From contig OU744447.1 in NCBI GenBank assembly GCA_916610825.1, forward strand, positions 28,036,561 to 28,100,560: a DNA stretch of 64,000 bases. The letters run 5' to 3'. The stretch comes from Haliclystus octoradiatus. Taxonomy: Eukaryota > Cnidaria > Staurozoa > Stauromedusae > Haliclystidae. Numbering within the stretch: the first letter of the stretch is position 1; each line of letters opens with the position of its first letter. Under the pieces are notes generated by a model. It worked only from the letters and a program-made list of their open reading frames with translations. It did no database searches and was not told the DNA's origin. A program made the translations under genes and the position numbers. Below, piece after piece: positions 26,171-40,050 of the stretch.

Positions 26171-29100
26171 TTCGCCATAAAATTTTCCAAAAGCATTTTA
26201 TTTGTGACGTCATACCTCCTTCAGAAATGAGTAATTGCTTATATTGCTAATTATAGTTATCCGATTAATTTCAAACTAGTGTATATGGAATCGCTATAAA
26301 ATTCTACACAAGAACATTGTAATTGTCACATCATAACTATAATCTAAATAGTTGAATGCGTATAATTGTGTTTGTGACGACATAGCTACTTTAAAACAGT
26401 TCGATGCTTTGATTGCGAATATATTTATATCGATTCGTTTCATAACTACAATATTCAGATTCAAACTGTAATTCTACACAAGAGCATTTTATTTGTGACG
26501 TCATACCTACTTCAGAAATGGTTAATTGCTTATATTGCTAGTTATTGCTATATGATTAATTTCAAACGAAGATATTCAGAATTGCCAGAAAATTCTACAC
26601 ATGAACGTTGTCATTGTGACCTCATACTATAATCGAAACAGTTAAATGCTTATAACTGTGTCTGTGACGTCATAGCTACTTTAAAACAGTTTGATGCTGA
26701 TATTGCTAACTTACTTATATAGAATCGTTTCATAACTAGAATATTCAGATTCAAACTAAATTTCTAAACAATAGCATTTTATTTGTGACGTCATCCCTAC
26801 TTCAGAAATGAGTAATTGCTTATATTGCTAGTTATTGTTATCCGATTAATTTGAATCAAAGATAATCGGAATCGCTATAAAATTCTACACAAGAACATTG
26901 AAATTGTGACATCATAACTATATACTAAACAATTAAATGCTTATAATCGTGTTTGTGACGTCATAGCTACTTTAAAACAGTTTTATGCTTAGATTGCAAA
27001 TCTATTTATATCGAATCGTTTTATAACTAGAATATTCAGATTCAAAATAAAATTCTACACAACAGAATTTTATTTGTGACTTCAAACCTATTTCAGAAAT
27101 GAGTAATTGCTTATATTGCTAACCTATTTTTAAAAAATCGTTTTATAATTTGAATATTCAGATTCGCCATAAAATTTTACAAAAGAGCATTTTATTTGTG
27201 ACGTCATACCTTCTTCAGAAATGAGTAATTGCTTATATTGCTAGTTATAGTTATCCGATTAATTTCAAACTAGTGTATACGGAATCGCTATAAAATTCTA
27301 CACAAGAACATTGTAATTGTAACATCATAACTATATTCTAAACAATTAATTGCTTATAATCGTGTTTGTGACGTCATATATACTTTAAACAGTTTTATGC
27401 TTAGATTGCAAATCTATTTATATCGAATAGTTTTATAACTAGGATATTCAGATTCGCCATAAAATTTTACAAAAGAGCATTTTATTTGTGACGTCATACC
27501 TTCTTCAGAAATGAGTAATTGCTTATATTGCTAGTTATAGTTATCCGATTAATTTCAAACTAGTGTATACGGAATCGCTATAAAATTCTACACAAGAACA
27601 TTGTAATTGTAACATCATAACTATATTCTAAACAATTAATTGCTTATAATCGTGTTTGTGACGTCATATATACATTGAACAGTTTTATGCTTAGATTGCA
27701 AATCTACTTATATCGAATCGTTTTATAACTAGAATATTCAGATTCAAAATAAAATTCTACACAAGAGAATTCTATTTGTGACGTCATACCTATTTCAGAA
27801 ATGAGTAATTGCTTATATTGCTAACCTATTTTTAAAGAATCGTTTTATAATTTGAATATTCAGATTCGCCATAAAATTTTCCAAAAGCATTTTATTTGTG
27901 ACGTCATACCTCCTTCAGAAATGAGTAATTGCTTATATTGCTAGTTATAGTTATCCGATTAATTTCAAACTAGTGTATACGGAATCGCTATAAAATTCTA
28001 CACAAGAACATTGTAATTGTGACATCATAACTATAATCTAAATAGTTGAATGCGTATAATTGTGTTTGTGACGACATAGCTACTTTAAAACAGTTCGATG
28101 CTTTGATTGCAAATCTATTTATATCGATTCGTTTCATAACTACAATATTCAGATTCAAACTGTAATTCTACACAAGAGCATTTTATTTGTGACGTTATAC
28201 CTACTTCAGAAATGGTTAATTGCTTATATTGTTATATGATTAATTTCAAACGAAGATATTCAGAATTGCCAGAAAATTCTACACATGAACGTTGTCATTG
28301 TGACCTCATACTATAATCGAAACAGTTAAATGCTTATAACTGTGTCTGTGACGTCATAGCTACTTTAAAACAGTTTGATGCTGATATTGCTAACTTACTT
28401 ATATAGAATCGTTTCATAACTAGAATATTCAGATTCAAATACCTCCTTCAGAAATGAGTAATTGCTTATATTGCTAGTTATAGTTATCCGATTAATTTCA
28501 AACTAGTGTATACGGAATCGCTATAAAATTCTACACAAGAACATTGTAATTGTGACATCATAACTATAATCTAAATAGTTGAATGCGTATAATTGTGTTT
28601 GTGACGACATAGCTACTTTAAAACAGTTCGATGCTTTGATTGCAAATCTATTTATCTCGATTCGTTTCATAACTACAATATTCAGATTCAAACTGTAATT
28701 CTACACAAGAGCATTTTATTTGTGACGTCATACCTACTTCAGAAATGGTTAATTGCTTATATTGCTAGTTATTGTTATATGATTAATTTCAAACGAAGAT
28801 ATTCAGAATTGCCAGAAAATTCTACACATGAACGTTGTCATTGTGACCTCATACTATAATCGAAACAGTTAAATGCTTATAGCTGTGTCTGTGACGTCAT
28901 AGCTACTTTAAAACAGTTTGATGCTGATATTGCTAACTTACTTATATAGAATCGTTTCATAACTAGAATATTCAGATTCAAACTAATTTTCTAAACAATA
29001 GCATTTTATTTGTGACGTCATACCTACTACAGAAATGAGTAATTGCTTATATTGCTAGTTATTGTTATCCGATTAATTTGAATCAAAGATAATCGGAATC

Positions 29101-29854
29101 ACTATAAAATTCTACACAAGAACATTGTAATTGTGACATCATAACTATATACTAAACAATTAAATGCTTATAATCGTGTTTGTGACGTCATAGCTACTTT
29201 AAAACAGTTTTATGCTTAGATTGCAAATCTATTTATATCGAATCGTTTTATAACTGGAATATTCAGATTCAAAATAAAATTCTACACAACAGAATTTTAT
29301 TTGTGACTTCAAACCTATTTCAGAAATGAGTAATTGCTTATATTGCTAACCTATTTTTAAATAATCGTTTTATAATTTGAATATTCAGATTCGCCATAAA
29401 ATTTTACAAAAGAGCATTTTATTTGTGACGTCATACCTTCTTCAGAAATGAGTAATTGCTTATATTGCTAGTTATAGTTATCCGATTAATTTCAAACTAG
29501 TGTATACGGAATCGCTATAAAATTCTACACAAGAACATTGTAATTGTAACATCATAACTATATTCTAAACAATTAATTGCTTATAATCGTGTTTGTGACG
29601 TCATATATACTTTAAACAGTTTTATGCTTAGATTGCAAATCTACTTATATCGAATCGTTCTATAACTAGAATATTCAGATTCAAAATAAAATTCTACACA
29701 AGAGAATTCTATTTGTGACGTCATACCTATTTCAGAAATGAGTAATTGCTTATATTGCTAACCTATTTTTAAAGAATCGTTTTATAATTTGAATATTCAG
29801 ATTCGCCATAAAATTTTCCAAAAGCATTTTATTTGTGACTTCATACCTCCTTCA
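26171..29854. repeat. Type-B satellite including a fourth 3459-type block without the inverted segment
   Basis: Continuous type-B monomers. Near 28194 the rare marks GACGTTATAC, the 10-bp deletion and the CAAATACCTCC junction (28436) reappear, as downstream of each inverted segment. Here, however, the preceding sequence is plain direct satellite (TTCATAACTACAATATTCAG). A chimeric junction GGATATTCAGATTCGCC occurs at about 27443. No coding sequence seen. Confidence 0.85.
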
Positions 29855-32413
29855 GAAATGAGTAATTGCTTATATTGCTAGTTATAGTTATCCGATTAAT
29901 TTCAAACTAGTGTATACGGAATCGCTATAAAATTCTACACAAGAAAACTGTAATTGTGACATCATAACTATAATCTAAATAGTTGAATGCGTATAATTGT
30001 GTTTGTGACGACATAGCTACTTTAAAACAGTTCGATGCTTTGATTTATTTATATCGAATCGATTCATACCTACAATATTCAGATTCAAACTAAAATTCTG
30101 AACAAGAGCATTTTATTTGTGACGTCATACCTACTTCAGAAATGGTTAATTACTTATATTGCTAGTTATGGTTATCCGATTAATTTGAAACAAAGATATT
30201 CGGAATCGCTATAAAATTCTACACAAGAACATTGTAATTGTGACATCATAACTATTTACTAAACAATTAAATGCTTATAATCGTGTTTGTGACCTCATAG
30301 CTACTTTAAAACAGTTTTATGCTTAGATTGCAAATCTATTTATATCGAATAGTTTTATAACTAGGATATTCAGATTCAAAATAAAATTCTACACAAGAGA
30401 ATATTATTTGTGACATCATACCTACTTCAGAAATGAGTAATTGCTTATATTGCTAGTTATAGTTATCCAATTAATTTCAAACTAGTGTATACGGAATAGC
30501 TATAAAATTCTACACAAGAACATTGTAATTGTAACATCAAAACTATATTCTAAACAATTAATTGCTTATAATCGTGTTTGTGACCTCATATATACTTTAA
30601 ACAGTTTTATGCTTAGATTGCAAATCTACTTATATCGAATCGTTTTATAACTAGAATATTCAGATTCAAAATAAAATTCTACACAAGAGAATTCTATTTG
30701 TGACGTCATACCTATTTCAGAAATGAGTAATTGCTTATATTGCTAACCTATTTTTAAAGAATCGTTTTATAATTTGAATATTCATATTCGCCATAAAATT
30801 TTCCAAAAGCATTTTATTTGTGACGTCATACCTCCTTCAGAAATGAGTAATTGCTTATATTGCTAATTATAGTTATCCGATTAATTTCAAACTAGTGTAT
30901 ACGTAATCGCTATAAAATTCTACACAAGAACATTGTAATTGTCACATCATAACTATAATCTAAATAGTTGAATGCGTATAATTGTGTTTGTGACGACATA
31001 GCTACTTTAAAACAGTTCGATGCTTTGATTGCAAATCTATTTATATCGATTCGTTTCATAACTACAATATTCAGATTCAAACTGTAATTCTACACAAGAG
31101 CATTTTATTTGTGACGTCATACCTACTTCAGAAATGGTTAATTGCTTATATTGCTAGTTATTGCTATATGATTAATTTCAAACGAAGATATTCAGAATTG
31201 CCAGAAAATTCTACACATGAACGTTGTCATTGTGACCTCATACTATAATCGAAACAGTTAAATGCTTATAACTGTGTCTGTGACGTCATAGCTACTTTAA
31301 AACAGTTTGATGCTGATATTGCTAATTTACTTATATAGAATCGTTTCATAACTAGAATATTCAGATTCAAACTAAATTTCTAAACAATAGCATTTTATTT
31401 GTGACGTCATCCCTACTTCAGAAATGAGTAATTGCTTATATTGCTAGTTATTGTTATCCGATTAATTTGAATCAAAGATAATCGGAATCGCTATAAAATT
31501 CTACACAAGAACATTGTAATTGTGACATCATAACTATATACTAAACAATTAAAGGCTTATAATCGTGTTTGTGACGTCATAGCTACTTTAAAACAGTTTT
31601 ATGCTTAGATTGCAAATCTACTTATATCGAATCGTTTTATAACTAGAATATTCAGATTCAAAATAAAATTCTACACAACAGAATTTTATTTGTGACTTCA
31701 AACCTATTTCAGAAATGAGTAATTGCTTATATTGCTAACCTATTTTTAAAGAATCGTTTTATAATTTGAATATTCAGATTCGCCATAAAATTTTACAAAA
31801 GAGCATTTTATTTGTGACGTCATACCTTCTTCAGAAATGAGTAATTGCTTATATTGCTAGTTATAGTTATCCGATTAATTTCAAACTAGTGTATACGGAA
31901 TCGCTATAAAATTCTACACAAGAACATTGTAATTGTAACATCATAACTATATTCTAAACAATTAATTGCTTATAATCGTGTTTGTGACGTCATATATACT
32001 TTAAACAGTTTTATGCTTAGATTGCAAATCTATTTATATCGAATAGTTTTATAACTAGGATATTCAGATTCGCCATAAAATTTTACAAAAGAGCATTTTA
32101 TTTGTGACGTCATACCTTCTTCAGAAATGAGTAATTGCTTATATTGCTAGTTATAGTTATCCGATTAATTTCAAACTAGTGTATACGGAATCGCTATAAA
32201 ATTCTACACAAGAACATTGTAATTGTAACATCATAACTATATTCTAAACAATTAATTGCTTATAATCGTGTTTGTGACGTCATATATACTTTAAACAGTT
32301 TTATGCTTAGATTGCAAATCTATTTATATCGAATAGTTTTATAACTAGGATATTCAGATTCAAAATAAAATTCTACACAAGAGAATATTATTTGTGACAT
32401 CATACCTACTTCA
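29855..32413. repeat. 2559-bp tandem duplication, copy 1
   Basis: Private variants recur exactly 2559 bp apart: GACCTCATAG at 30291 and 32850, CATATTCGCC at 30783 and 33342, and TACGTAATCGC near 30900 and 33459. Left limit is approximate, set where CTCCTTCAG here differs from CTACTTCAG in copy 2. Content is type-B satellite. Confidence 0.8.
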
Positions 32414-35079
32414 GAAATGAGTAATTGCTTATATTGCTAGTTATAGTTATCCGATTAATTTCAAACTAGTGTATACGGAATCGCTATAAAATTCTACACA
32501 AGAAAACTGTAATTGTGACATCATAACTATAATCTAAATAGTTGAATGCGTATAATTGTGTTTGTGACGACATAGCTACTTTAAAACAGTTCGATGCTTT
32601 GATTTATTTATATCGAATCGATTCATACCTACAATATTCAGATTCAAACTAAAATTCTGAACAAGAGCATTTTATTTGTGACGTCATACCTACTTCAGAA
32701 ATGGTTAATTACTTATATTGCTAGTTATGGTTATCCGATTAATTTGAAACAAAGATATTCGGAATCGCTATAAAATTCTACACAAGAACATTGTAATTGT
32801 GACATCATAACTATTTACTAAACAATTAAATGCTTATAATCGTGTTTGTGACCTCATAGCTACTTTAAAACAGTTTTATGCTTAGATTGCAAATCTATTT
32901 ATATCGAATAGTTTTATAACTAGGATATTCAGATTCAAAATAAAATTCTACACAAGAGAATATTATTTGTGACATCATACCTACTTCAGAAATGAGTAAT
33001 TGCTTATATTGCTAGTTATAGTTATCCAATTAATTTCAAACTAGTGTATACGGAATAGCTATAAAATTCTACACAAGAACATTGTAATTGTAACATCAAA
33101 ACTATATTCTAAACAATTAATTGCTTATAATCGTGTTTGTGACCTCATATATACTTTAAACAGTTTTATGCTTAGATTGCAAATCTACTTATATCGAATC
33201 GTTTTATAACTAGAATATTCAGATTCAAAATAAAATTCTACACAAGAGAATTCTATTTGTGACGTCATACCTATTTCAGAAATGAGTAATTGCTTATATT
33301 GCTAACCTATTTTTAAAGAATCGTTTTATAATTTGAATATTCATATTCGCCATAAAATTTTCCAAAAGCATTTTATTTGTGACGTCATACCTCCTTCAGA
33401 AATGAGTAATTGCTTATATTGCTAATTATAGTTATCCGATTAATTTCAAACTAGTGTATACGTAATCGCTATAAAATTCTACACAAGAACATTGTAATTG
33501 TCACATCATAACTATAATCTAAATAGTTGAATGCGTATAATTGTGTTTGTGACGACATAGCTACTTTAAAACAGTTCGATGCTTTGATTGCAAATCTATT
33601 TATATCATTCGTTTCATAACTACAATATTCAGATTCAAACTGTAATTCTACACAAGAGCATTTTATTTGTGACGTCATACCTACTTCAGAAATGGTTAAT
33701 TGCTTATATTGCTAGTTATTGCTATATGATTAATTTCAAACGAAGATATTCAGAATTGCCAGAAAATTCTACACATGAACGTTGTAATTGCTTATATTGC
33801 TAATTATAGTTATCCGATTAATTTCAAACTAGTGTATACGTAATCGCTATAAAATTCTACACAAGAACATTGTAATTGGTCTACGTATTAGGTCTACGTG
33901 ACCTCATACTATAATCGAAACAGTTAAATGCTTATAACTGTGTCTGTGACGTCATAGCTACTTTAAAACAGTTTGATGCTGATATTGCTAACTTACTTAT
34001 ATAGAATCGTTTCATAACTAGAATATTCAGATTCAAACTAAATTTCTAAACAATAGCATTTTATTTGTGACGTCATCCCTACTTCAGAAATGAGTAATTG
34101 CTTATATTGCTAGTTATTGTTATCCGATTAATTTGAATCAAAGATAATCGGAATCGCTATAAAATTCTACACAAGAACATTGTAATTGTGACATCATAAC
34201 TATATACTAAACAATTAAAGGCTTATAATCGTGTTTGTGACGTCATAGCTACTTTAAAACAGTTTTATGCTTAGATTGCAAATCTACTTATATCGAATCG
34301 TTTTATAACTAGAATATTCAGATTCAAAATAAAATTCTACACAACAGAATTTTATTTGTGACTTCAAACCTATTTCAGAAATGAGTAATTGCTTATATTG
34401 CTAACCTATTTTTAAAGAATCGTTTTATAATTTGAATATTCAGATTCGCCATAAAATTTTACAAAAGAGCATTTTATTTGTGACGTCATACCTTCTTCAG
34501 AAATGAGTAATTGCTTATATTGCTAGTTATAGTTATCCGATTAATTTCAAACTAGTGTATACGGAATCGCTATAAAATTCTACACAAGAACATTGTAATT
34601 GTAACATCATAACTATATTCTAAACAATTAATTGCTTATAATCGTGTTTGTGACGTCATATATACTTTAAACAGTTTTATGCTTAGATTGCAAATCTATT
34701 TATATCGAATAGTTTTATAACTAGGATATTCAGATTCGCCATAAAATTTTACAAAAGAGCATTTTATTTGTGACGTCATACCTTCTTCAGAAATGAGTAA
34801 TTGCTTATATTGCTAGTTATAGTTATCCGATTAATTTCAAACTAGTGTATACGGAATCGCTATAAAATTCTACACAAGAACATTGTAATTGTAACATCAT
34901 AACTATATTCTAAACAATTAATTGCTTATAATCGTGTTTGTGACGTCATATATACTTTAAACAGTTTTATGCTTAGATTGCAAATCTATTTATATCGAAT
35001 AGTTTTATAACTAGGATATTCAGATTCAAAATAAAATTCTACACAAGAGAATATTATTTGTGACATCATACCTACTTCA
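32414..35079. repeat. 2559-bp tandem duplication, copy 2, with a 107-bp internal insertion
   Basis: Matches copy 1 at a 2559-bp offset up to about 33780 and at 2666 bp afterwards (AAAGGCTTAT at 31551 against 34217). The 107-bp difference is the insertion at 33784. Homology ends near 35166, where copy 1's continuation carries AAGAAAACTG and this one does not. Confidence 0.8.
33784..33897 (+). repeat. Templated insertion: 95-bp copy of upstream satellite plus short filler
   Basis: 33784-33878 repeats 33406-33500 base for base, including the locally rare TACGTAATCGC. It is followed by a filler, GTCTACGTATTAGGTCTAC, which contains a repeated GTCTAC and is not satellite. The copy of this locus 2.6 kb upstream reads straight through (GTTGTCATTGTGACCTC). 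The pattern resembles synthesis-dependent or polymerase-theta-like end joining. Confidence 0.8.
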
Positions 35080-38000
35080 GAAATGAGTAATTGCTTATAT
35101 TGCTAGTTATAGTTATCCGATTAATTTCAAACTAGTGTATACGGAATCGCTATAAAATTCTACACAAGAACATTGTAATTGTAACATCATAACTATATTC
35201 TAAACAATTAATTGCTTATAATCGTGTTTGTGACGTCATATATACTTTAAACAGTTTTATGCTTAGATTGCAAATCTACTTATATCGAATCGTTTTATAA
35301 CTAGAATATTCAGATTCAAAATAAAATTCTACACAAGAAAATTCTATTTGTGACGTCATACCTATTTCAGAAATGAGTAATTGCTTATATTGCTAACCTA
35401 TTTTTAAAGAATCGTTTTATGATTTGAATATTCAGATTCGCCATAAAATTTTCCAAAAGCATTTTATTTGTGACGTCATACCTCCTTCAGAAATGAGTAA
35501 TTGCTTATATTGCTAGTTATAGTTATCCGATTAATTTCAAACTAGTGTATACGGAATCGCTATAAAATTCTACACAAGAACATTGTAATTGTGACATCAT
35601 AACTATAATCTAAATAGTTGAATGCGTATAATTGTGTTTGTGACGACATAGCTACTTTAAAACAGTTCGATGCTTTGATTGCAAATCTATTTATATCGAT
35701 TCGTTTCATAACTACAATATTCAGATTCAAACTGTAATTCTACACAAGAGCATTTTATTTGTGACGTCATACCTACTTCAGAAATGGTTAATTGCTTATA
35801 TTGCTAGTTATTGTTATATGATTAATTTCAAACGAAGATATTCAGAATTGCCAGAAAATTCTACACATGAACGTTGTCATTGTGACCTCATACTATAATC
35901 GAAACAGTTAAATGCTTATAACTGTGTCTGTGACGTCATAGCTACTTTAAAACAGTTTGATGCTGATATTGCTAACTTACTTATATAGAATCGTTTCATA
36001 ACTAGAATATTCAGATTCAAACTAAATTTCTAAACAATAGCATTTTATTTGTGACGTCATCCCTATTTCAGAAATGAGTAATTGCTTATATTGCTAGTTA
36101 TTGTTATCCGATTAATTTGAATCAAAGATAATCGGAATCGCTATAAAATTCTACACAAGAACATTGTAATTGTGACATCATAACTATATACTAAACAATT
36201 AAAGGCTTATAATCGTGTTTGTGACGTCATAGCTACTTTAAAACAGTTTTATGCTTAGATTGCAAATCTACTTATATCGAATCGTTTTATAACTAGAATA
36301 TTCAGATTCAAAATAAAATTCTACACAACAGAATTTTATTTGTGACTTCAAACCTATTTCAGAAATGAGTAATTGCTTATATTGCTAACCTATTTTTAAA
36401 GAATCGTTTTATAATTTGAATATTCAGATTCGCCATAAAATTTTACAAAAGAGCATTTTATTTGTGACGTCATACCTTCTTCAGAAATGAGTAATTGCTT
36501 ATATTGCTAGTTATAGTTATCCGATTAATTTCAAACTAGTGTATATGGAATCGCTATAAAATTCTACACAAGAACATTGTAATTGTAACATCATAACTAT
36601 ATTCTAAACAATTAATTGCTTATAATCGTGTTTGTGACGTCATATATACTTTAAACAGTTTTATGCTTAGATTGCAAATCTATTTATATCGAATAGTTTT
36701 ATAACTAGGATATTCAGATTCGCCATAAAATTTTACAAAAGAGCATTTTATTTGTGACGTCATACCTTCTTCAGAAATGAGTAATTGCTTATATTGCTAG
36801 TTATAGTTATCCGATTAATTTCAAACTAGTGTATACGGAATCGCTATAAAATTCTACACAAGAACATTGTAATTGTAACATCATAACTATATTCTAAACA
36901 ATTAATTGCTTATAATCGTGTTTGTGACGTCATATATACTTTAAACAGTTTTATGCTTAGATTGCAAATCTACTTATATCGAATCGTTTTATAACTAGAA
37001 TATTCAGATTCAAAATAAAATTCTACACAAGAAAATTCTATTTGTGACGTCATACCTATTTCAGAAATGAGTAATTGCTTATATTGCTAACCTATTTTTA
37101 AAGAATCGTTTTATGATTTGAATATTCAGATTCGCCATAAAATTTTCCAAAAGCATTTTATTTGTGACGTCATACCTCCTTCAGAAATGAGTAATTGCTT
37201 ATATTGCTAGTTATAGTTATCCGATTAATTTCAAACTAGTGTATACGGAATCGCTATAAAATTCTACACAAGAACATTGTAATTGTGACATCATAACTAT
37301 AATCTAAATAGTTGAATGCGTATAATTGTGTTTGTGACGACATAGCTACTTTAAAACAGTTCGATGCTTTGATTGCAAATCTATTTATATCGATTCGTTT
37401 CATAACTACAATTTTCAGATTCAAACTGTAATTCTACACAAGAGCATTTTATTTGTGACGTCATACCTACTTCAGAAATGGTTAATTGCTTATATTGCTA
37501 GTTATTGTTATATGATTAATTTCAAACGAAGATATTCAGAATTGCCAGAAAATTCTACACATGAACGTTGTCATTGTGACCTCATACTATAATCGAAACA
37601 GTTAAATGCTTATAACTGTGTCTGTGACGTCATAGCTACTTTAAAACAGTTTGATGCTGATATTGCTAACCTACTTATATAGAATCGTTTCATAACTAGA
37701 ATATTCAGATTCAAACTAATTTTCTAAACAATAGCATTTTATTTGTGACGTCATACCTACTACAGAAATGAGTAATTGCTTATATTGCTAGTTATTGTTA
37801 TCCGATCAATTTGAATCAAAGATAATCGGAATCGCTATAAAATTCTACACAAGAACATTGTAATTGTGACATCATAACTATATACTAAACAATTAAATGC
37901 TTATAATCGTGTTTGTGACGTCATAGCTACTTTAAAACAGTTTTATTCTTAGATTGCAAATCTATTTATATCGAATCGTTTTATAACTGGAATATTCAGA

Positions 38001-38929
38001 TTCAAAATAAAATTCTACACAACAGAATTTTATTTGTGACTTCAAACCTATTTCAGAAAAGAGTAATTGCTTATATTGCTAACCTATTTTTAAAGAATCG
38101 TTTTATAATTTGAATATTCAGATTCGCCATAAAATTTTACAAAAGAGCATTTTATTTGTGACGTCATACCTTCTTCAGAAATGAGTAATTGCTTATATTG
38201 CTAGTTATAGTTATCTGATTAATTTCAAACTAGTGTATACGGAATCGCTATAAAATTCTACACAAGAACATTGTAATTGTAACATCATAACTATATTCTA
38301 AACAATTAATTGCTTATAATCGTGTTTGTGATGTCATATATACTTTAAACAGTTTTATGCTTAGATTGCAAATCTACTTATATCGAATCGTTTTATAACT
38401 AGAATATTCAGATTCAAAATAAAATTAAAAAACAAGAGAATTATATTTGTGACGTCATACCTATTTCAGAAATGAGTAATTGCTTATATTGCTAACCTAT
38501 TTTTAAAGAATCGTTTTATAATTTGAATATTCAGATTCGCCATAAAATTTTCCAAAAGCATTTTATTTGTGACGTCATACCTCCTTCAGAAATGAGTAAT
38601 TGCTTATATTGCTAGTTATAGTTATCCGATTAATTTCAAACTAGTGTATACGGAATCGCTATAAAATTCTACACAAGAAAACTGTAATTGTGACATCATA
38701 ACTATAATCTAAATAGTTGAATGCGTATAATTGTGTTTGTGACGACATAGCTACTTTAAAACAGTTCAATTATTTGATTTATTTATATCGAATCGATTCA
38801 TACCTACAATATTCAGATTCAAACTAAAATTCTGAACAAGAGCATTTTATTTGTGACGTCATACCTACTTCAGAAATGGTTAATTACTTATATTGCTAGT
38901 TATGGTTATCCGATTAATTTGAAACAAAG
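35080..38929. repeat. Type-B satellite
   Basis: Tandem ~290- and ~411-bp units continue. The AAAGGCTTAT variant of 34217 recurs at 36201 (1984 bp), and the AATTAAAAAACAAGAG variant of 12370 recurs near 38422. No gene or non-satellite DNA is visible. Confidence 0.85.
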
Positions 38930-40050
38930 ATATTCGGAATCGCTATAAAATTCTACATAAGAACATTGTAATTGTGACATCATAACTATATACTTAACAA
39001 TTAAATGCTTATAATCGTGTTTGTGACGTCATAGCTACTTCAAATCAGTTTTATGCTTAGATTTCAAATCTATTTATATCGAATCGTGTTATAACTAGAA
39101 TATTCAGATTCAAAATAAAATTCTACACAAGAGAAATTTACTTGTGACGTCATACCTACTTCAGAAATGAGTAATTGCTTATATTGCTAACCTATTTTTA
39201 AAGAATGGTTTAATAATTTGGATATTCAGATTTGCCACAAAATTTTACAAAAGACCATTTTATTTGTGACGTCATACCTACTTCAGAAATAGTTAATTAC
39301 TTATATTGCTAGTTATGGTTATCCGATTAATTTGAAACAAAGATATTCGGAATCGCTATAAAATTCTACACAAGAGCATTGTAATTGTGACATCATAACT
39401 ATATATAAACAATTAAATGCTTATAATCGTGTTTGTGACGTCATAGCGACTTCAAAACAGTTTTATGCTTAGATTGCAAATCTATTTATATCGAATCGTT
39501 TTATAACTAGAATATTCAGATTCAAAATAAAATTCTACACGACAGAAATTTATTTGTGACGTCATACCTACTTCAGAAATGAGTAATTGCTTATATTGCT
39601 AACCTATTTTTGAAGAATCATTTAATAATTTGGATATTCAGATTTGCCACAAAATTTTACAAAACACCATTTTATTTGTGACGTCATACCTACTTCAGAA
39701 ATGGTTAATTACTTATATTGCTAGTTATGGTTATCCGATTAATTTGAAACAAAGATATTCGGAATCGCTATAAAATTCTACACAAGAACATTGTAATTGT
39801 GACATCATAACTATATATAAACAATTAAATGCTTATAATCGTGTTTCTGACGTCATAGCTACTTCAAAACAGTTTTATGCTTAGATTGCAATTCTATTTA
39901 TATCGAATAGTTTTATAACTAGAATATTCAGATTCAAAATAAAATTCTACACGACAGAAATTTATTTGTGACGTCATACCTACTTCAGAAATGAGTAATT
40001 GCTTATATTGCTAGTTATTGTTATCCGATTAATTTGAATCAAAGATAATC
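38930..40050. repeat. A-like satellite island inside type B
   Basis: Units here regain type-A marks: AAACAAAGATATTCGG, AGAGAAATTTA, TTTGGATATTCAGATTTGCC and, in part, CTATATATAAAC. They differ from 1-6987 by TTTGCCACAAAA, GAATGGTTTAATAA and CACGACAGAAA, so they are a diverged subtype (A'). Type B resumes at about 40051. Confidence 0.8.

Noticed and set aside
33469-33803. Two short overlapping open frames on opposite strands (33469-33678 minus, 33588-33803 plus)
   Set aside because: Both lie wholly in satellite monomers, exist only because of local base changes and the inserted segment at 33784, and resemble no protein family. Chance frames.
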